From contig NZ_JAUSZI010000002.1 of the NCBI RefSeq assembly GCF_030817415.1, forward strand, positions 4,588,001 to 4,652,000: a DNA stretch of 64,000 nucleotides, in the 5' to 3' direction. Shown here piece by piece: positions 16,809 through 24,986 of the stretch. The notes beneath the pieces were generated by a model that searched no databases, was not told the origin of the DNA, and was given only the letters and a program-made list of their open reading frames with translations. The first letter of the stretch is position 1. Each line of letters starts with the position of its first letter. Both the position numbers and the translations under genes were made by a program. This DNA comes from Streptomyces umbrinus (GTDB lineage Bacteria > Actinomycetota > Actinomycetes > Streptomycetales > Streptomycetaceae).

Positions 16809-16906
16809 GATGGCTTGGGCTCCTTGGCCTTTGTGGGTCTCGGCGGCTTCGTTGACCCGGCGTTGGCCGAGATGTTAGACAGCAGTAAGCGCGACACGCA
16901 ATGACT

Positions 16907-16923
16907 GTTGCAAGGAGTGCAAC
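16907..16923. promoter_or_regulatory. Putative IclR operator in divergent promoter
   Basis: Perfect inverted repeat GTTGCA-AGGAG-TGCAAC, 6-bp arms with 5-bp spacer, 22 bp before the plus-strand start at 16945 and 99 bp from the kinase start. Its position in the divergent gap of an iclR cluster makes it the best operator candidate. Confidence 0.5.
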
Positions 16924-16944
16924 GGCGAATATTTGGGAGGCTTC

Positions 16945-18228
16945 ATGGCCGCCGATTCCGGCACCGGTGCGGAGCGTCTTGCCGCGCTCGCGGACGAACG
17001 TGTCGACCACCGGTTCAAGGGGCTCCCGCCCGATGCCGACGGGCTCACGGTTGGCGAGCTGGCCGCTCAGCGCCGCAATCTGTTCGGTGGCGGGTTCACC
17101 ACTCCGGTGCTCGCCCTGTCCGCCGAGCGGCTCGATCACAATCTGCGGCTCATGGAGACCTATTCGGTCCGGCACGGGCTCGCCTTCGCCCCGCACGGCA
17201 AGACCTCCATGGCCCCCCAGCTTTTTCAGCGTCAGATCGAGCGTGGGGCCTGGGGGATCACGCTGGCCGTGCCTCATCAGGTACGGGTTGCGCGGGCGTT
17301 CGGGGTCCAGCGGGTCTTCCTGGCGAATGAAGTGGTGGATTCCGCTGCTCTGAAGTGGGTTTCCTCGCAGCTCGACGCCGATCCCGGGTTTCGTTTTGTC
17401 TGTTACGTCGACTCCGTGCGCGGGGTGGAGTTGATGGACTCCGCGTTGCGGGGTGGTCGTCGGCCCGTGGACGTCGTTGTCGAGCTGGCTGCCGGTGAAG
17501 GTGCTCGGACCGGGGTGCGGAGGGAGGAAGAGTGCGCCGCCGTCGCCGACGCCGTCGCCGGTGTGGACACCCTGCGGTTGGTGGGTGTCGCGGGGTACGA
17601 GGGAGAGGTGCCGGACGCCGACTCGGAGCGGGTGCGGGGGTGGCTGCGGCGGCTTGTCGCGTTGGCCGTCGGCTTTGACAAGGACGGTCGTTTCGACGGG
17701 GTCGAAGAGATTGTGGTCAGTGCGGGGGGCAGCGCCTGGTTCGACGCCGTGGCCGATGTCTTTGCCGGGATTCCTGAACTGTCGCTGCCTGTGCTGAAGT
17801 TGCTGCGGTCCGGTGCCTATGTCTCGCACGATGACGGGCACTACCGGAAGATCACTCCGTTCAACCGGGTTCCCGAGGAGGGTGCCCTCCAGCCCGCGTT
17901 CCGGCTCTGGGCCCAGGTTGTTTCCCGGCCCTCTGCCGAGCAGGCCTTCGTCAACGCGGGCAAGCGGGATGCCGCCTATGACCTTGATCTGCCCGAGGTG
18001 CAGGTGCTGCGCTCGGATGAGGGGGAGCGGTCCGCCGACGGTGTCGCGGTCACCGGTCTGTCCGATCAGCATGCCTGGATTCGTACGGACGAAGGGGTCG
18101 AGCTCCAGGTCGGTGACTGGGTGGGTATGGGGCTCTCCCATCCCTGTACGTCCTTCGACAAGTGGGAGCTGATTCCGGTGGTGGAGCAGGACGGCACGGT
18201 CGTCGACTACATCCGCACCTACTTCTAG
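16945..18228 (+). CDS. Fold-III PLP-dependent D-amino acid deaminase/dehydratase (D-threonine/D-serine type)
   Basis: 427 aa. The N-terminal alanine-racemase-like barrel carries the predicted PLP lysine in FAPHGKTSMAPQLFQ. The C-terminal beta domain has the metal-site pattern GKRDAAYD...GLSDQHAW seen in D-threonine aldolase/D-serine dehydratase relatives. These enzymes convert D-serine or D-threonine to the keto acid and ammonia via an enamine, which explains the nearby RidA. The ATG at 16945 has GGGAGG 5 nt upstream. The gene is followed after 9 bp by the deacylase, so the pair is an operon, divergent from kinase-iclR-ridA-gntP. Confidence 0.88.
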   Translation: MAADSGTGAERLAALADERVDHRFKGLPPDADGLTVGELAAQRRNLFGGGFTTPVLALSAERLDHNLRLMETYSVRHGLAFAPHGKTSMAPQLFQRQIERGAWGITLAVPHQVRVARAFGVQRVFLANEVVDSAALKWVSSQLDADPGFRFVCYVDSVRGVELMDSALRGGRRPVDVVVELAAGEGARTGVRREEECAAVADAVAGVDTLRLVGVAGYEGEVPDADSERVRGWLRRLVALAVGFDKDGRFDGVEEIVVSAGGSAWFDAVADVFAGIPELSLPVLKLLRSGAYVSHDDGHYRKITPFNRVPEEGALQPAFRLWAQVVSRPSAEQAFVNAGKRDAAYDLDLPEVQVLRSDEGERSADGVAVTGLSDQHAWIRTDEGVELQVGDWVGMGLSHPCTSFDKWELIPVVEQDGTVVDYIRTYF

Positions 18229-18237
18229 GAGCCCGCC

Positions 18238-19863
18238 ATGATGGACCTCGTAGTGCGTGACGTGGAGGTTGTCGACGGGAGCGGAGGCCCCTCCTACCGG
18301 GCCGACGTGGGCATCGAGGGCGGCAGGATCACCGCCGTGGTCCAGGAGGCCGCTGCTGCTGGGTGCCTGCGGCCCGTCGCCCGTCGGGTGCTGGACGCCG
18401 AGGGGCTCGTCCTCTCCCCCGGCTTCATCGACATGCACGCCCACAGTGATCTGGCCCTGCTGCGGGACCCCGACCACAGCGCGAAGGTCGCGCAGGGCGT
18501 GACGCTGGAGGTCATCGGGCAGGACGGGCTGTCGTACGCCCCGGTCGACGACCGGACCCTCGCCGAGGTGCGCAGGGCGATCACCGGGTGGAACGGCAAC
18601 GGGGACGACATCGACTTCGGCTGGCGGTCCGTGGGCGAGTATCTGGACCGGCTGGATCATGGTTTTGACGGTGAGGGCATCGCCGTCAATGCCGCCTATC
18701 TGATTCCTCAGGGCTCGGTGCGGATGCTCGCCGTCGGCTGGGACGATCGTGAGGCGACGCCACGGGAACTGGACCGGATGCGGCAGTTGGTCGCGGACGG
18801 TATGCGGGAGGGTGCGGTCGGGATGTCGTCCGGGCTCACGTACACCCCGGGCATGTACGCCAAGGATTCCGAACTCACCGAGTTGTGCCGGGTGGTTGCG
18901 GAGTTCGGCGGCTACTACTGCCCGCATCATCGGTCGTACGGAGCCGGTGCCCTGGACGCGTACAGAGAGATGGTGGAGCTGACGCGCGAGGCGGGCTGCT
19001 CCCTTCATCTGGCCCACGCCACCATGAACTTCGGTGTGAACAAGGGCAGAGGGCCCGAGTTGCTGGCGCTCGTCGATGACGCGCTGGCCGGCGGGGCCGA
19101 CATCAGTCTGGACACGTATCCGTACACGCCCGGCTGTACGACTCTTGTGGCGATGCTGCCCAGTTGGGCCAGTGAGGGTGGTCCCGAGGCGATTCTCGCC
19201 CGGTTGAAGGATGACGAGACCGCGGAGAAGATCCGCCATCACATGGAAGTGGTGGGTGCGGACGGGTGCCATGGCGTTCCCATCGAGTGGGACACCATTG
19301 AGATCTCGGGGGTCGCTGATGCGGCGCTCGCGGAGTATGTGGGCCGGACCGTGCAGGAGTCGGCCGACGCTCGTGGCGAGGCTCCCTGGGTCACCGCGCG
19401 GCGGCTGCTTCTCGACGACGGGCTCGGCTCGACGATCCTCCAGCACGTCGGGCACGAGGAGAACGTGCGGGCGATCATGCGGCACCGCGTCCACACCGGC
19501 GGCTCGGACGGCATCCTGCGCGGCGACAAGCCCCACCCGCGCGCGTACGGCACGTTCCCGCAGTATCTCGGCCGGTATGTGAGGGAGTTGGGCGTTCTCG
19601 GGCTGGAGGAGTGCGTCGCCCATCTGACGTCGCGGCCCGCGGCCCGGCTGCGGCTGCCCGACCGGGGGCTGGTCCGCGAGGGGTACCGGGCGGATCTGGT
19701 GCTGTTCGATCCGGCCACGGTGGCGGCGGGGTCGACCTTCGAGGACCCTCGCGTACTTCCGACGGGCATTCCGTACGTCCTGATCGACGGGCGGTTCGTC
19801 GTGGAGGACGGGCGCCGGACGGATGTGCTCGCGGGGCGGGCGGTGCGCGGAACTGCTCCGTGA
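18238..19863 (+). CDS. N-acyl-D-amino-acid deacylase (amidohydrolase family)
   Basis: 541 aa, full family length. Metal-dependent amidohydrolase with HxH in PGFIDMHAHSD (about residue 67), a mid-protein CPHHRSYG, LHLAHATMNFG, HTGGSDGIL and a C-terminal REGYRADLVLFDPATV typical of D-aminoacylase. It should release D-amino acids from N-acyl derivatives for the adjacent deaminase. No signal peptide, so it is cytoplasmic. GGAG lies 7 nt before the ATG and the gap to the deaminase is only 9 bp. Substrate preference (D-Ser/D-Thr type acyl donors) is inferred from context only. Confidence 0.9.
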   Translation: MMDLVVRDVEVVDGSGGPSYRADVGIEGGRITAVVQEAAAAGCLRPVARRVLDAEGLVLSPGFIDMHAHSDLALLRDPDHSAKVAQGVTLEVIGQDGLSYAPVDDRTLAEVRRAITGWNGNGDDIDFGWRSVGEYLDRLDHGFDGEGIAVNAAYLIPQGSVRMLAVGWDDREATPRELDRMRQLVADGMREGAVGMSSGLTYTPGMYAKDSELTELCRVVAEFGGYYCPHHRSYGAGALDAYREMVELTREAGCSLHLAHATMNFGVNKGRGPELLALVDDALAGGADISLDTYPYTPGCTTLVAMLPSWASEGGPEAILARLKDDETAEKIRHHMEVVGADGCHGVPIEWDTIEISGVADAALAEYVGRTVQESADARGEAPWVTARRLLLDDGLGSTILQHVGHEENVRAIMRHRVHTGGSDGILRGDKPHPRAYGTFPQYLGRYVRELGVLGLEECVAHLTSRPAARLRLPDRGLVREGYRADLVLFDPATVAAGSTFEDPRVLPTGIPYVLIDGRFVVEDGRRTDVLAGRAVRGTAP

Positions 19864-19878
19864 CCGCCCGCCGCGGGA

Positions 19879-20799
19879 TCACGGCTTGGGCAGGGTGCAC
19901 CCGCTCGCGCTCAGGTCGAGCTTGTTGTCGATGCCGAAGCACGCCGGGATCTGGTAGGTCTCCTGGGCGTAGTTGATGCCCGCGCGGACGGTCACGTTGC
20001 CGCTCTCGTCGACCTCACAGGGGTTGTTGTCGGTGCAGCGGCCGCCGTCCTCGTTGCCGGTGTTGTTGACGGCGACGACGTTGCCGGTGGCGTTGTCGAC
20101 GACCGGCGAGCCCGAGGTGCCGCCGATGGTCTGGCAGGCCGAGGTGTAGCGGACCGAGTCCTTCCAGGTCCAGGCGCCTTCCTTGAGGCGGTAGGCGAAG
20201 CCGTCGACGTTGCAGGCGTACGTCCGCTTCCAGTAGCCCGAGACGACCGTGATGGCGGTCCCGGCGACCGGGTGCGTGTCGTTCATCGTCAACGGGCTGA
20301 TGTTGTACGAGCTCTTGATCTGCGCGTACGTGGTGGTGAGCTGGTACAGCGAGACGTCCGTGTCGGTCATCGTCGCGTACGCGATCTTGCTGGCGCGCAG
20401 GGTGGCGACCCGGCTGCCCGCGGCGTTGAGCAGGCCGAAGGTGCGGCTGGAGGCCCGGTCGACGATGACCTCACCGGCCGCGGGGAAGCCGGTCTCCAGA
20501 CAGTGGCCGTTGGACATGACCATCGCCGGGTCGTTGTCCTCCGAGTCCGGGAAGCGGACGACGGAGCCCGAGCAGTTGCTGAGCGAGACGGTGCCGGCGA
20601 AGTTGACGGCCTGGACGGTCGGCGCGGTGATCCTGGACACGGCCGCCGTCGTGGACGTGACGGCGTCTCTGACCACCGAGGTGGCGGTGTCCGTGTCCAC
20701 GACGCCCACTGACTGGGGGTCGGGCGCCGCGACCGCGGGTGCCGCGCCCGCCCCGGCTATCACCAGGGCGAACAGCGCGGCGCCGAGAGGCTTTCTCAT
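19879..20799 (-). CDS. Secreted trypsin-like serine protease
   Basis: 306 aa. The signal peptide ends near AVAAP (about residue 25). The chymotrypsin-fold catalytic triad can be assigned: His in MVMSNGHCLETG, Asp in MTDTDVSLYQL, and Ser in TIGGTSGSPVVDN. Several cysteines suggest disulfides. The region between signal and His (about residues 25-70) may be a short propeptide. It probably acts as an extracellular endopeptidase. The start ATG has GAGGGGA upstream, and a strong hairpin lies in the region just 5' of this (20824-20850). It is convergent with the deacylase, with only 15 bp between stops. Confidence 0.9.
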   Translation of the reverse strand: MRKPLGAALFALVIAGAGAAPAVAAPDPQSVGVVDTDTATSVVRDAVTSTTAAVSRITAPTVQAVNFAGTVSLSNCSGSVVRFPDSEDNDPAMVMSNGHCLETGFPAAGEVIVDRASSRTFGLLNAAGSRVATLRASKIAYATMTDTDVSLYQLTTTYAQIKSSYNISPLTMNDTHPVAGTAITVVSGYWKRTYACNVDGFAYRLKEGAWTWKDSVRYTSACQTIGGTSGSPVVDNATGNVVAVNNTGNEDGGRCTDNNPCEVDESGNVTVRAGINYAQETYQIPACFGIDNKLDLSASGCTLPKP

Positions 20800-20823
20800 G
20801 TGGGGGTCCCCTCATTGTGACTC

Positions 20824-20850
20824 GGGCGGCCGGAGAATTTCCGGCCGCCC
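20824..20850. terminator. 10-bp hairpin upstream of protease gene
   Basis: Perfect inverted repeat GGGCGGCCGG / CCGGCCGCCC with a 7-nt AT-rich loop. It could end the membrane-protein transcript arriving from 21067, or form a 5' stabilising hairpin in the protease leader. Confidence 0.55.
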
Positions 20851-21066
20851 ATACGTCTGTCATGCACATTGTGAAGTGAGAGGGGGGTGTGGGCAAGGAG
20901 CTGCTTCAGGCGCGGCGTTGGCGGATTCCCTCGCATTCCCGGACTGCTCCTGCCCATCCCCCGGCACGGTGAACGTGAACGGGGTCGCCCCCCGGGAGCC
21001 GTGCGGCGGTCTGGCCGGCTCGGGGGCTGCTCGGGCCGGGCGGCGGCTACTTGAGCCGGGCGACGG

Positions 21067-21771
21067 TTACTTGGGCCCCTTGGTGCCACCCTGGCCGCGC
21101 CCCGGCTTGCCGTCGGAGTTGCCCGGGCCCCTCGGGCTCGTGATGGCGGTGGGCGTGGAGGAGGCCAAAGGGGTGGTGGGGGACTTGGCCGCGGGTTTCT
21201 CGGTCTCGTCGCCCGTCGGGGCGGGGCTCGCCGAGCTGCTCGGGTCCCCTGTGCGAAACGGCTCCCCGCCGTCGGACGACCGTGCGGCGGAGGCTCCGCC
21301 CGAGGACTTGGCGTCCGTGGGCGACGCGGGATCCCCGGCCGTCGGGCTCGTGCGGTCCTCGTTGCCTCGCGCTCCACCGTCCGACGGCCCGAAGGAGAAC
21401 CCGGCCATCACTGCGGCCAGGGACACCGCGCCCACCGCCCCGGCGGCGACCGCCACACGCCGTGACGGCAAGGCTCCGGGCTTCCGCCGGGAGCGACGGC
21501 CGCCGCCGACCCGGCGGCGATCTTCCGCTCCGGCTGCCACGGGTGGCAGCTCGCGGGTCTCGTCGTACGCGTTCTGCCAGCCGTGGGCAGTCGCCGGGTC
21601 GGCGTACTCGTCGTACGCCGGGGTCTCCTCGACCTGCGGGTGATACACGATCGGCGGGACCACGGGCTCGTCGCCTTCCCGCTGCGCACCATGGGCGGCC
21701 GGCGCGCCGGCCGCGTTGTTCGCGGCGTTCGCGCCGGACACACCGTTTTCGTTCTCAGGTGGCCTCGACAT
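21067..21771 (-). CDS. Single-pass membrane protein with disordered extracellular tail
   Basis: 234 aa from the ATG at 21771 (MSRPPENENG). Layout: a Pro/Ala/Glu-rich cytoplasmic region with a Tyr/Asp patch (about 60-80), a strongly basic stretch RRRVGGGRRSRRKPG, one hydrophobic helix (VAVAAGAVGAVSLAAVMAGF), then a long Ser/Pro/Thr/Gly-rich tail ending GRGQGGTKGPK. No enzymatic domain. Such proteins are common in Streptomyces and are usually annotated as hypothetical membrane proteins. It is divergent from the aminotransferase gene (126 bp apart). Confidence 0.7.
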   Translation of the reverse strand: MSRPPENENGVSGANAANNAAGAPAAHGAQREGDEPVVPPIVYHPQVEETPAYDEYADPATAHGWQNAYDETRELPPVAAGAEDRRRVGGGRRSRRKPGALPSRRVAVAAGAVGAVSLAAVMAGFSFGPSDGGARGNEDRTSPTAGDPASPTDAKSSGGASAARSSDGGEPFRTGDPSSSASPAPTGDETEKPAAKSPTTPLASSTPTAITSPRGPGNSDGKPGRGQGGTKGPK

Positions 21772-21896
21772 GGCCGCGCATTGTAGGGACGGGAGAGGCC
21801 GACGGGACAACTACCGACGATAACCACTCAAACCACCCGTCTCACGTGGTGGAAAACACGCCGCGGGAAGCGTTACCCGGCCGTAAGCTCACGGAC

Positions 21897-23108
21897 ATGC
21901 AGGTGATCCAGTCGACCAAGCTCGCCAACGTCTGTTACGAGATCCGGGGCCCGGTGCTCGAGGAGGCGATGCGGCTCGAAGCGGCTGGGCATCGCATTCT
22001 CAAGCTGAACACGGGGAATCCGGCCGCGTTCGGGTTCGAGTGTCCGCCCGAGATCCTGGAGGACATCCTCCGCAACGTCTCGTCGGCACACGGGTACGGC
22101 GACGCGAAGGGCCTGCTGGCGGCGCGCCGGGCCGTGGTCATGCACAACCAGACCCTCGGCATCGAGACCGACGTCGAGCACGTCTTCATCGGCAACGGCG
22201 TCTCCGAGCTCATCGTGATGGCGATGCAGGGGCTGCTGGACGACGGCGACGAGGTGCTCGTACCGGCGCCCGACTACCCCCTGTGGACCGCCGCCGTGTC
22301 ACTGTCCGGCGGTACGGCCGTGCACTACCGGTGCGACGAGCAGTCCGACTGGATGCCCGATCTGGCCGACGTGGAGCGGAAGGTCACCGACCGCACCAAG
22401 GCCATCGTGATCATCAACCCGAACAACCCGACGGGCGCGGTCTACGACGAGGCGATGCTGCGCGGGCTGACCGACATCGCCCGCCGCCACAACCTGCTGG
22501 TCTGCTCGGACGAGATCTACGACAAGATCCTGTACGACGAGGCCACGCACACACCGACCGCCAAGGTCGCCCCCGACCTGCTGACGCTCACCTTCAACGG
22601 CATGTCGAAGGCGTACCGCGTGGCCGGGTACCGGGTCGGGTGGATGTCGATCTCGGGGCCGCGGGCGCACGCCGACTCGTACATCGAGGGGCTGACCATC
22701 CTCGCGAACATGCGGCTGTGCGCGAACATGCCGGGTCAGCACGGCGTGGTCGCCGCGCTGAGCGGGCGGCAGACGATCAACGAGCTCGTGCTTCCCGGCG
22801 GGCGGCTGCGGGAGCAGCGGGACGTGGCGCACGCGCTGCTGACGCAGATTCCCGGCGTGACGTGCGTGAAGCCGAAGGGCGCGCTCTATCTCTTCCCACG
22901 CCTCGACCCGAAGGTCTTCAAGATCAAGGACGACCGGCAGATGGTACTGGACCTGCTGCGGACCGAGAAGATCATGGTGGTGCAGGGGACGGGCTTCAAC
23001 TGGCCGGAGCCCGATCACTTCCGGGTCGTCACCCTGCCCACGGCCCGGGATCTGACGGACGCCGTGACCCGGATCGGGAACTTCCTGGACGGATACGGCC
23101 AGCCCTGA
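21897..23108 (+). CDS. Class I/II aminotransferase, AlaA/AlaC-like (alanine transaminase)
   Basis: 403 aa, full length. Fold-I PLP enzyme: substrate loop LNTGNPAAFGFECP, HGYGDAKGLLAARRAV, NPNNPTGAVYDEAML, CSDEIYDKILYD, and the PLP Schiff-base lysine in FNGMSKAYRVAGYRVGW. This set of motifs matches bacterial glutamate-pyruvate transaminases, which make alanine from pyruvate. The ATG at 21897 (MQVIQSTKL) was chosen because the family starts there; the upstream in-frame extension is low-complexity antisense of the membrane gene. The ribosome site is weak. Confidence 0.92.
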   Translation: MQVIQSTKLANVCYEIRGPVLEEAMRLEAAGHRILKLNTGNPAAFGFECPPEILEDILRNVSSAHGYGDAKGLLAARRAVVMHNQTLGIETDVEHVFIGNGVSELIVMAMQGLLDDGDEVLVPAPDYPLWTAAVSLSGGTAVHYRCDEQSDWMPDLADVERKVTDRTKAIVIINPNNPTGAVYDEAMLRGLTDIARRHNLLVCSDEIYDKILYDEATHTPTAKVAPDLLTLTFNGMSKAYRVAGYRVGWMSISGPRAHADSYIEGLTILANMRLCANMPGQHGVVAALSGRQTINELVLPGGRLREQRDVAHALLTQIPGVTCVKPKGALYLFPRLDPKVFKIKDDRQMVLDLLRTEKIMVVQGTGFNWPEPDHFRVVTLPTARDLTDAVTRIGNFLDGYGQP

Positions 23109-23221
23109 CGCTCGATCAGTCACGCTCCGTGGTCAACCGGCCCGCTTTTCCGAACCGACTCAACTTTAGACGAAATCCAAGCTAGGATGGTTTCCTGTCA
23201 GAGCACAGGAGGCCATCTCCC

Positions 23222-23650
23222 ATGTACGAACCGATCCGCACCAAGTCGGTCCACACGATGGCCGGCACCGCCGACTTTCCCCATCGGTCGCGCGAAGAGG
23301 AGCTGGACATCCAGCTCGCCGGCCACCTCGCGGCACTGCTGGCCGTGACCGACGAGCTGCGCGGTATCGAACCGTCCGCCGAGCTCGACGTCGCCGCCGA
23401 CCGGCTGACCGCGCAGGTCACGCGTCTTCGCGGGGGCCGTCCGCCGGTCCGCGCGTCGGTGACCGGTGCCGGTACCACTGCCGAGTCCGCCCAGGTCGCG
23501 GCGCTCCATGAGCGGGCGCACGCCCTCGCGGGCCGCGCCCTCGTCGTCGCGGCGTCCCGCGCCGACACGGCCGCCGCGATCCTGGCCGCCGAGCGCATGG
23601 ACGTACACACGGCGGCCACCGAGGCCCGCCGCGCACTCACCACCCACTGA
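23222..23650 (+). CDS. Small conserved Streptomyces protein
   Basis: 142 aa, mostly alpha-helical and Ala-rich. No catalytic motif, signal peptide or membrane segment. The ATG follows AGGAGG at good spacing, and codon use fits a real gene. Sequence such as EEELDIQLAGHLAALLAVTDELRGIEPSAELD suggests a helical bundle. No family was recognised and no function can be given. It is isolated: 113 bp after the aminotransferase, and 247 bp before the binding-protein cluster, a gap that includes a dispersed repeat. Confidence 0.7.
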   Translation: MYEPIRTKSVHTMAGTADFPHRSREEELDIQLAGHLAALLAVTDELRGIEPSAELDVAADRLTAQVTRLRGGRPPVRASVTGAGTTAESAQVAALHERAHALAGRALVVAASRADTAAAILAAERMDVHTAATEARRALTTH

Positions 23651-23767
23651 GCCCTCAGGGCTCCCCCGGTCGGCCCCGGCCCGCGTGCGCCCGCAGTGAC
23701 GCGCGGGCCGGGTGCCATTGCGCTCCGCTGGGCGCCGGTACGAATCTGCGGGTCGGCGGGGGCTGAT

Positions 23768-23796
23768 CGCGCAGTTCCCCGCGCCCCTTACGGGGC
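23768..23796. repeat. Dispersed repeat copy with small GC hairpin
   Basis: CGCGCAGTTCCCCGCGCCCC at 23768-23787 followed by TTACGGGGC, which can pair GCCCC/GGGGC. The same core is at 10064, 11804 and 28391. It lies upstream of the binding-protein gene. Confidence 0.75.
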
Positions 23797-23897
23797 ACCC
23801 GGAACAGGCTGATCCGGTTGCGTACTGGGATGGGGTCGTCACCCCGCGTTCATCCGGAACCGTGCGGAATGTTGGGTTCCGGGAGCAGGCTCCGGGT

Positions 23898-24974
23898 GTG
23901 AGACGAATAGTCGCCATCGTCCTGGCGGTGTTCCTGATCGGCGGAGTTGCAGCAGCCGTCGTCGCGGGCCGCGAGAAGCAGGACAAGAGCACGGCAACGA
24001 AGACCGTGCTGGGAGTGATCGGTTCGGAGAAGGCGGAGTTCTTCGCCGATCCGGATGTGGTGAAGGCCCTCGCTGCCAAGGGCTACACCCTGAAGACGGA
24101 GACCTCCGGGTCCTGGGCCATGGAGGGACTCGACCTCAAGGGGTACGACTTCGCCTTCCCGTCCAGCCAGGCCCCCGCCGACGAACTGGCCGCGAAGTAC
24201 GGCGTACGGCAGCCCCTGCCGCGCCCCTTCTACTCGCCCCTCGTGGTCGTGGCGCACCGAAGCGCCGCCGGGGTGCTGGCCGACAACGGGCTCGCGACTC
24301 TGCCGGCCAAGGGCAACGGCACGTTCAGGATGTCCGCCTACCTCAAGGCCGCCGGTGCCGACCGCACCTGGCAACAGCTCAAGGGGGCAGGGCGGCACGG
24401 TGAGTTGAGCGGCACGCTCTTCATCTCCACCACGGATCCGACCAGTTCGAACTCCGGTGCGCTCTACCTCGCCGCCGCCTCGTACGTCGCCGACGGCGGC
24501 CGGGTCGCCGACGGCACCGCCGCGGTGAACCGCACGGCTCCGCTGATGCGCAAGCTGATCAGCGTCCAGGGCGCCCAGCAGACCAGTTCGGACGCGGCGT
24601 TCAGGGACTTCATCAGCGGCGTCGGCAACCCGCTGGTCCTCGTGTACGAGTCGCAGGTCGCCTCGCTGCTCGCGCGGGGCCAGGACGTCGGCGACCTGAC
24701 CGTCCTCTACCCCGACACCACCGCGAACAGCGACCACACCGTCGTCCCCCTCACGGACGAGGGCCGGGCGCTCGGTGAACTCCTCAGCACGGACAAGGAG
24801 TTGCGGAAGCTCGCGGTACGGCACGGGTTCCGGCCGCAGGGCACGAGCGCCGAGTTCACGGCGGCCACCGCCGCCCACACCACGTATCTCAACCAGAAGC
24901 TGACCGGTGTCCGGCAGTCGCCCGTGCCCGCCTCCAAGGTGCTGCACGAGATGGCGCGCCGGGCGCGGGGCTAG
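23898..24974 (+). CDS. Membrane-anchored periplasmic-binding-like protein
   Basis: 358 aa from a GTG at 23898. It starts MRRIVAIVLAVFLIGGVAAAVVAG, an uncleaved-looking anchor helix without a lipobox Cys. The rest resembles a type II periplasmic binding protein: a first strand VLGVIGSEKAEFF, a FAFPSSQAP hinge region, and the ligand-loop motif STTDPTSSNSG. The same TDPxxSNSG pattern recurs in the vWA lipoprotein two genes downstream. No ABC permease or ATPase is adjacent. It precedes telA by 12 bp, so it is co-transcribed with it. The ligand is unknown. Confidence 0.75.
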   Translation: MRRIVAIVLAVFLIGGVAAAVVAGREKQDKSTATKTVLGVIGSEKAEFFADPDVVKALAAKGYTLKTETSGSWAMEGLDLKGYDFAFPSSQAPADELAAKYGVRQPLPRPFYSPLVVVAHRSAAGVLADNGLATLPAKGNGTFRMSAYLKAAGADRTWQQLKGAGRHGELSGTLFISTTDPTSSNSGALYLAAASYVADGGRVADGTAAVNRTAPLMRKLISVQGAQQTSSDAAFRDFISGVGNPLVLVYESQVASLLARGQDVGDLTVLYPDTTANSDHTVVPLTDEGRALGELLSTDKELRKLAVRHGFRPQGTSAEFTAATAAHTTYLNQKLTGVRQSPVPASKVLHEMARRARG

Positions 24975-24986
24975 GGGGAACAGCAA

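Noticed and set aside
15970..19623. A 1217-codon open frame on the minus strand
   Set aside because: It lies antisense to the deaminase and deacylase genes, which have clear motifs. Its sequence is low in structure and arises from codon bias.
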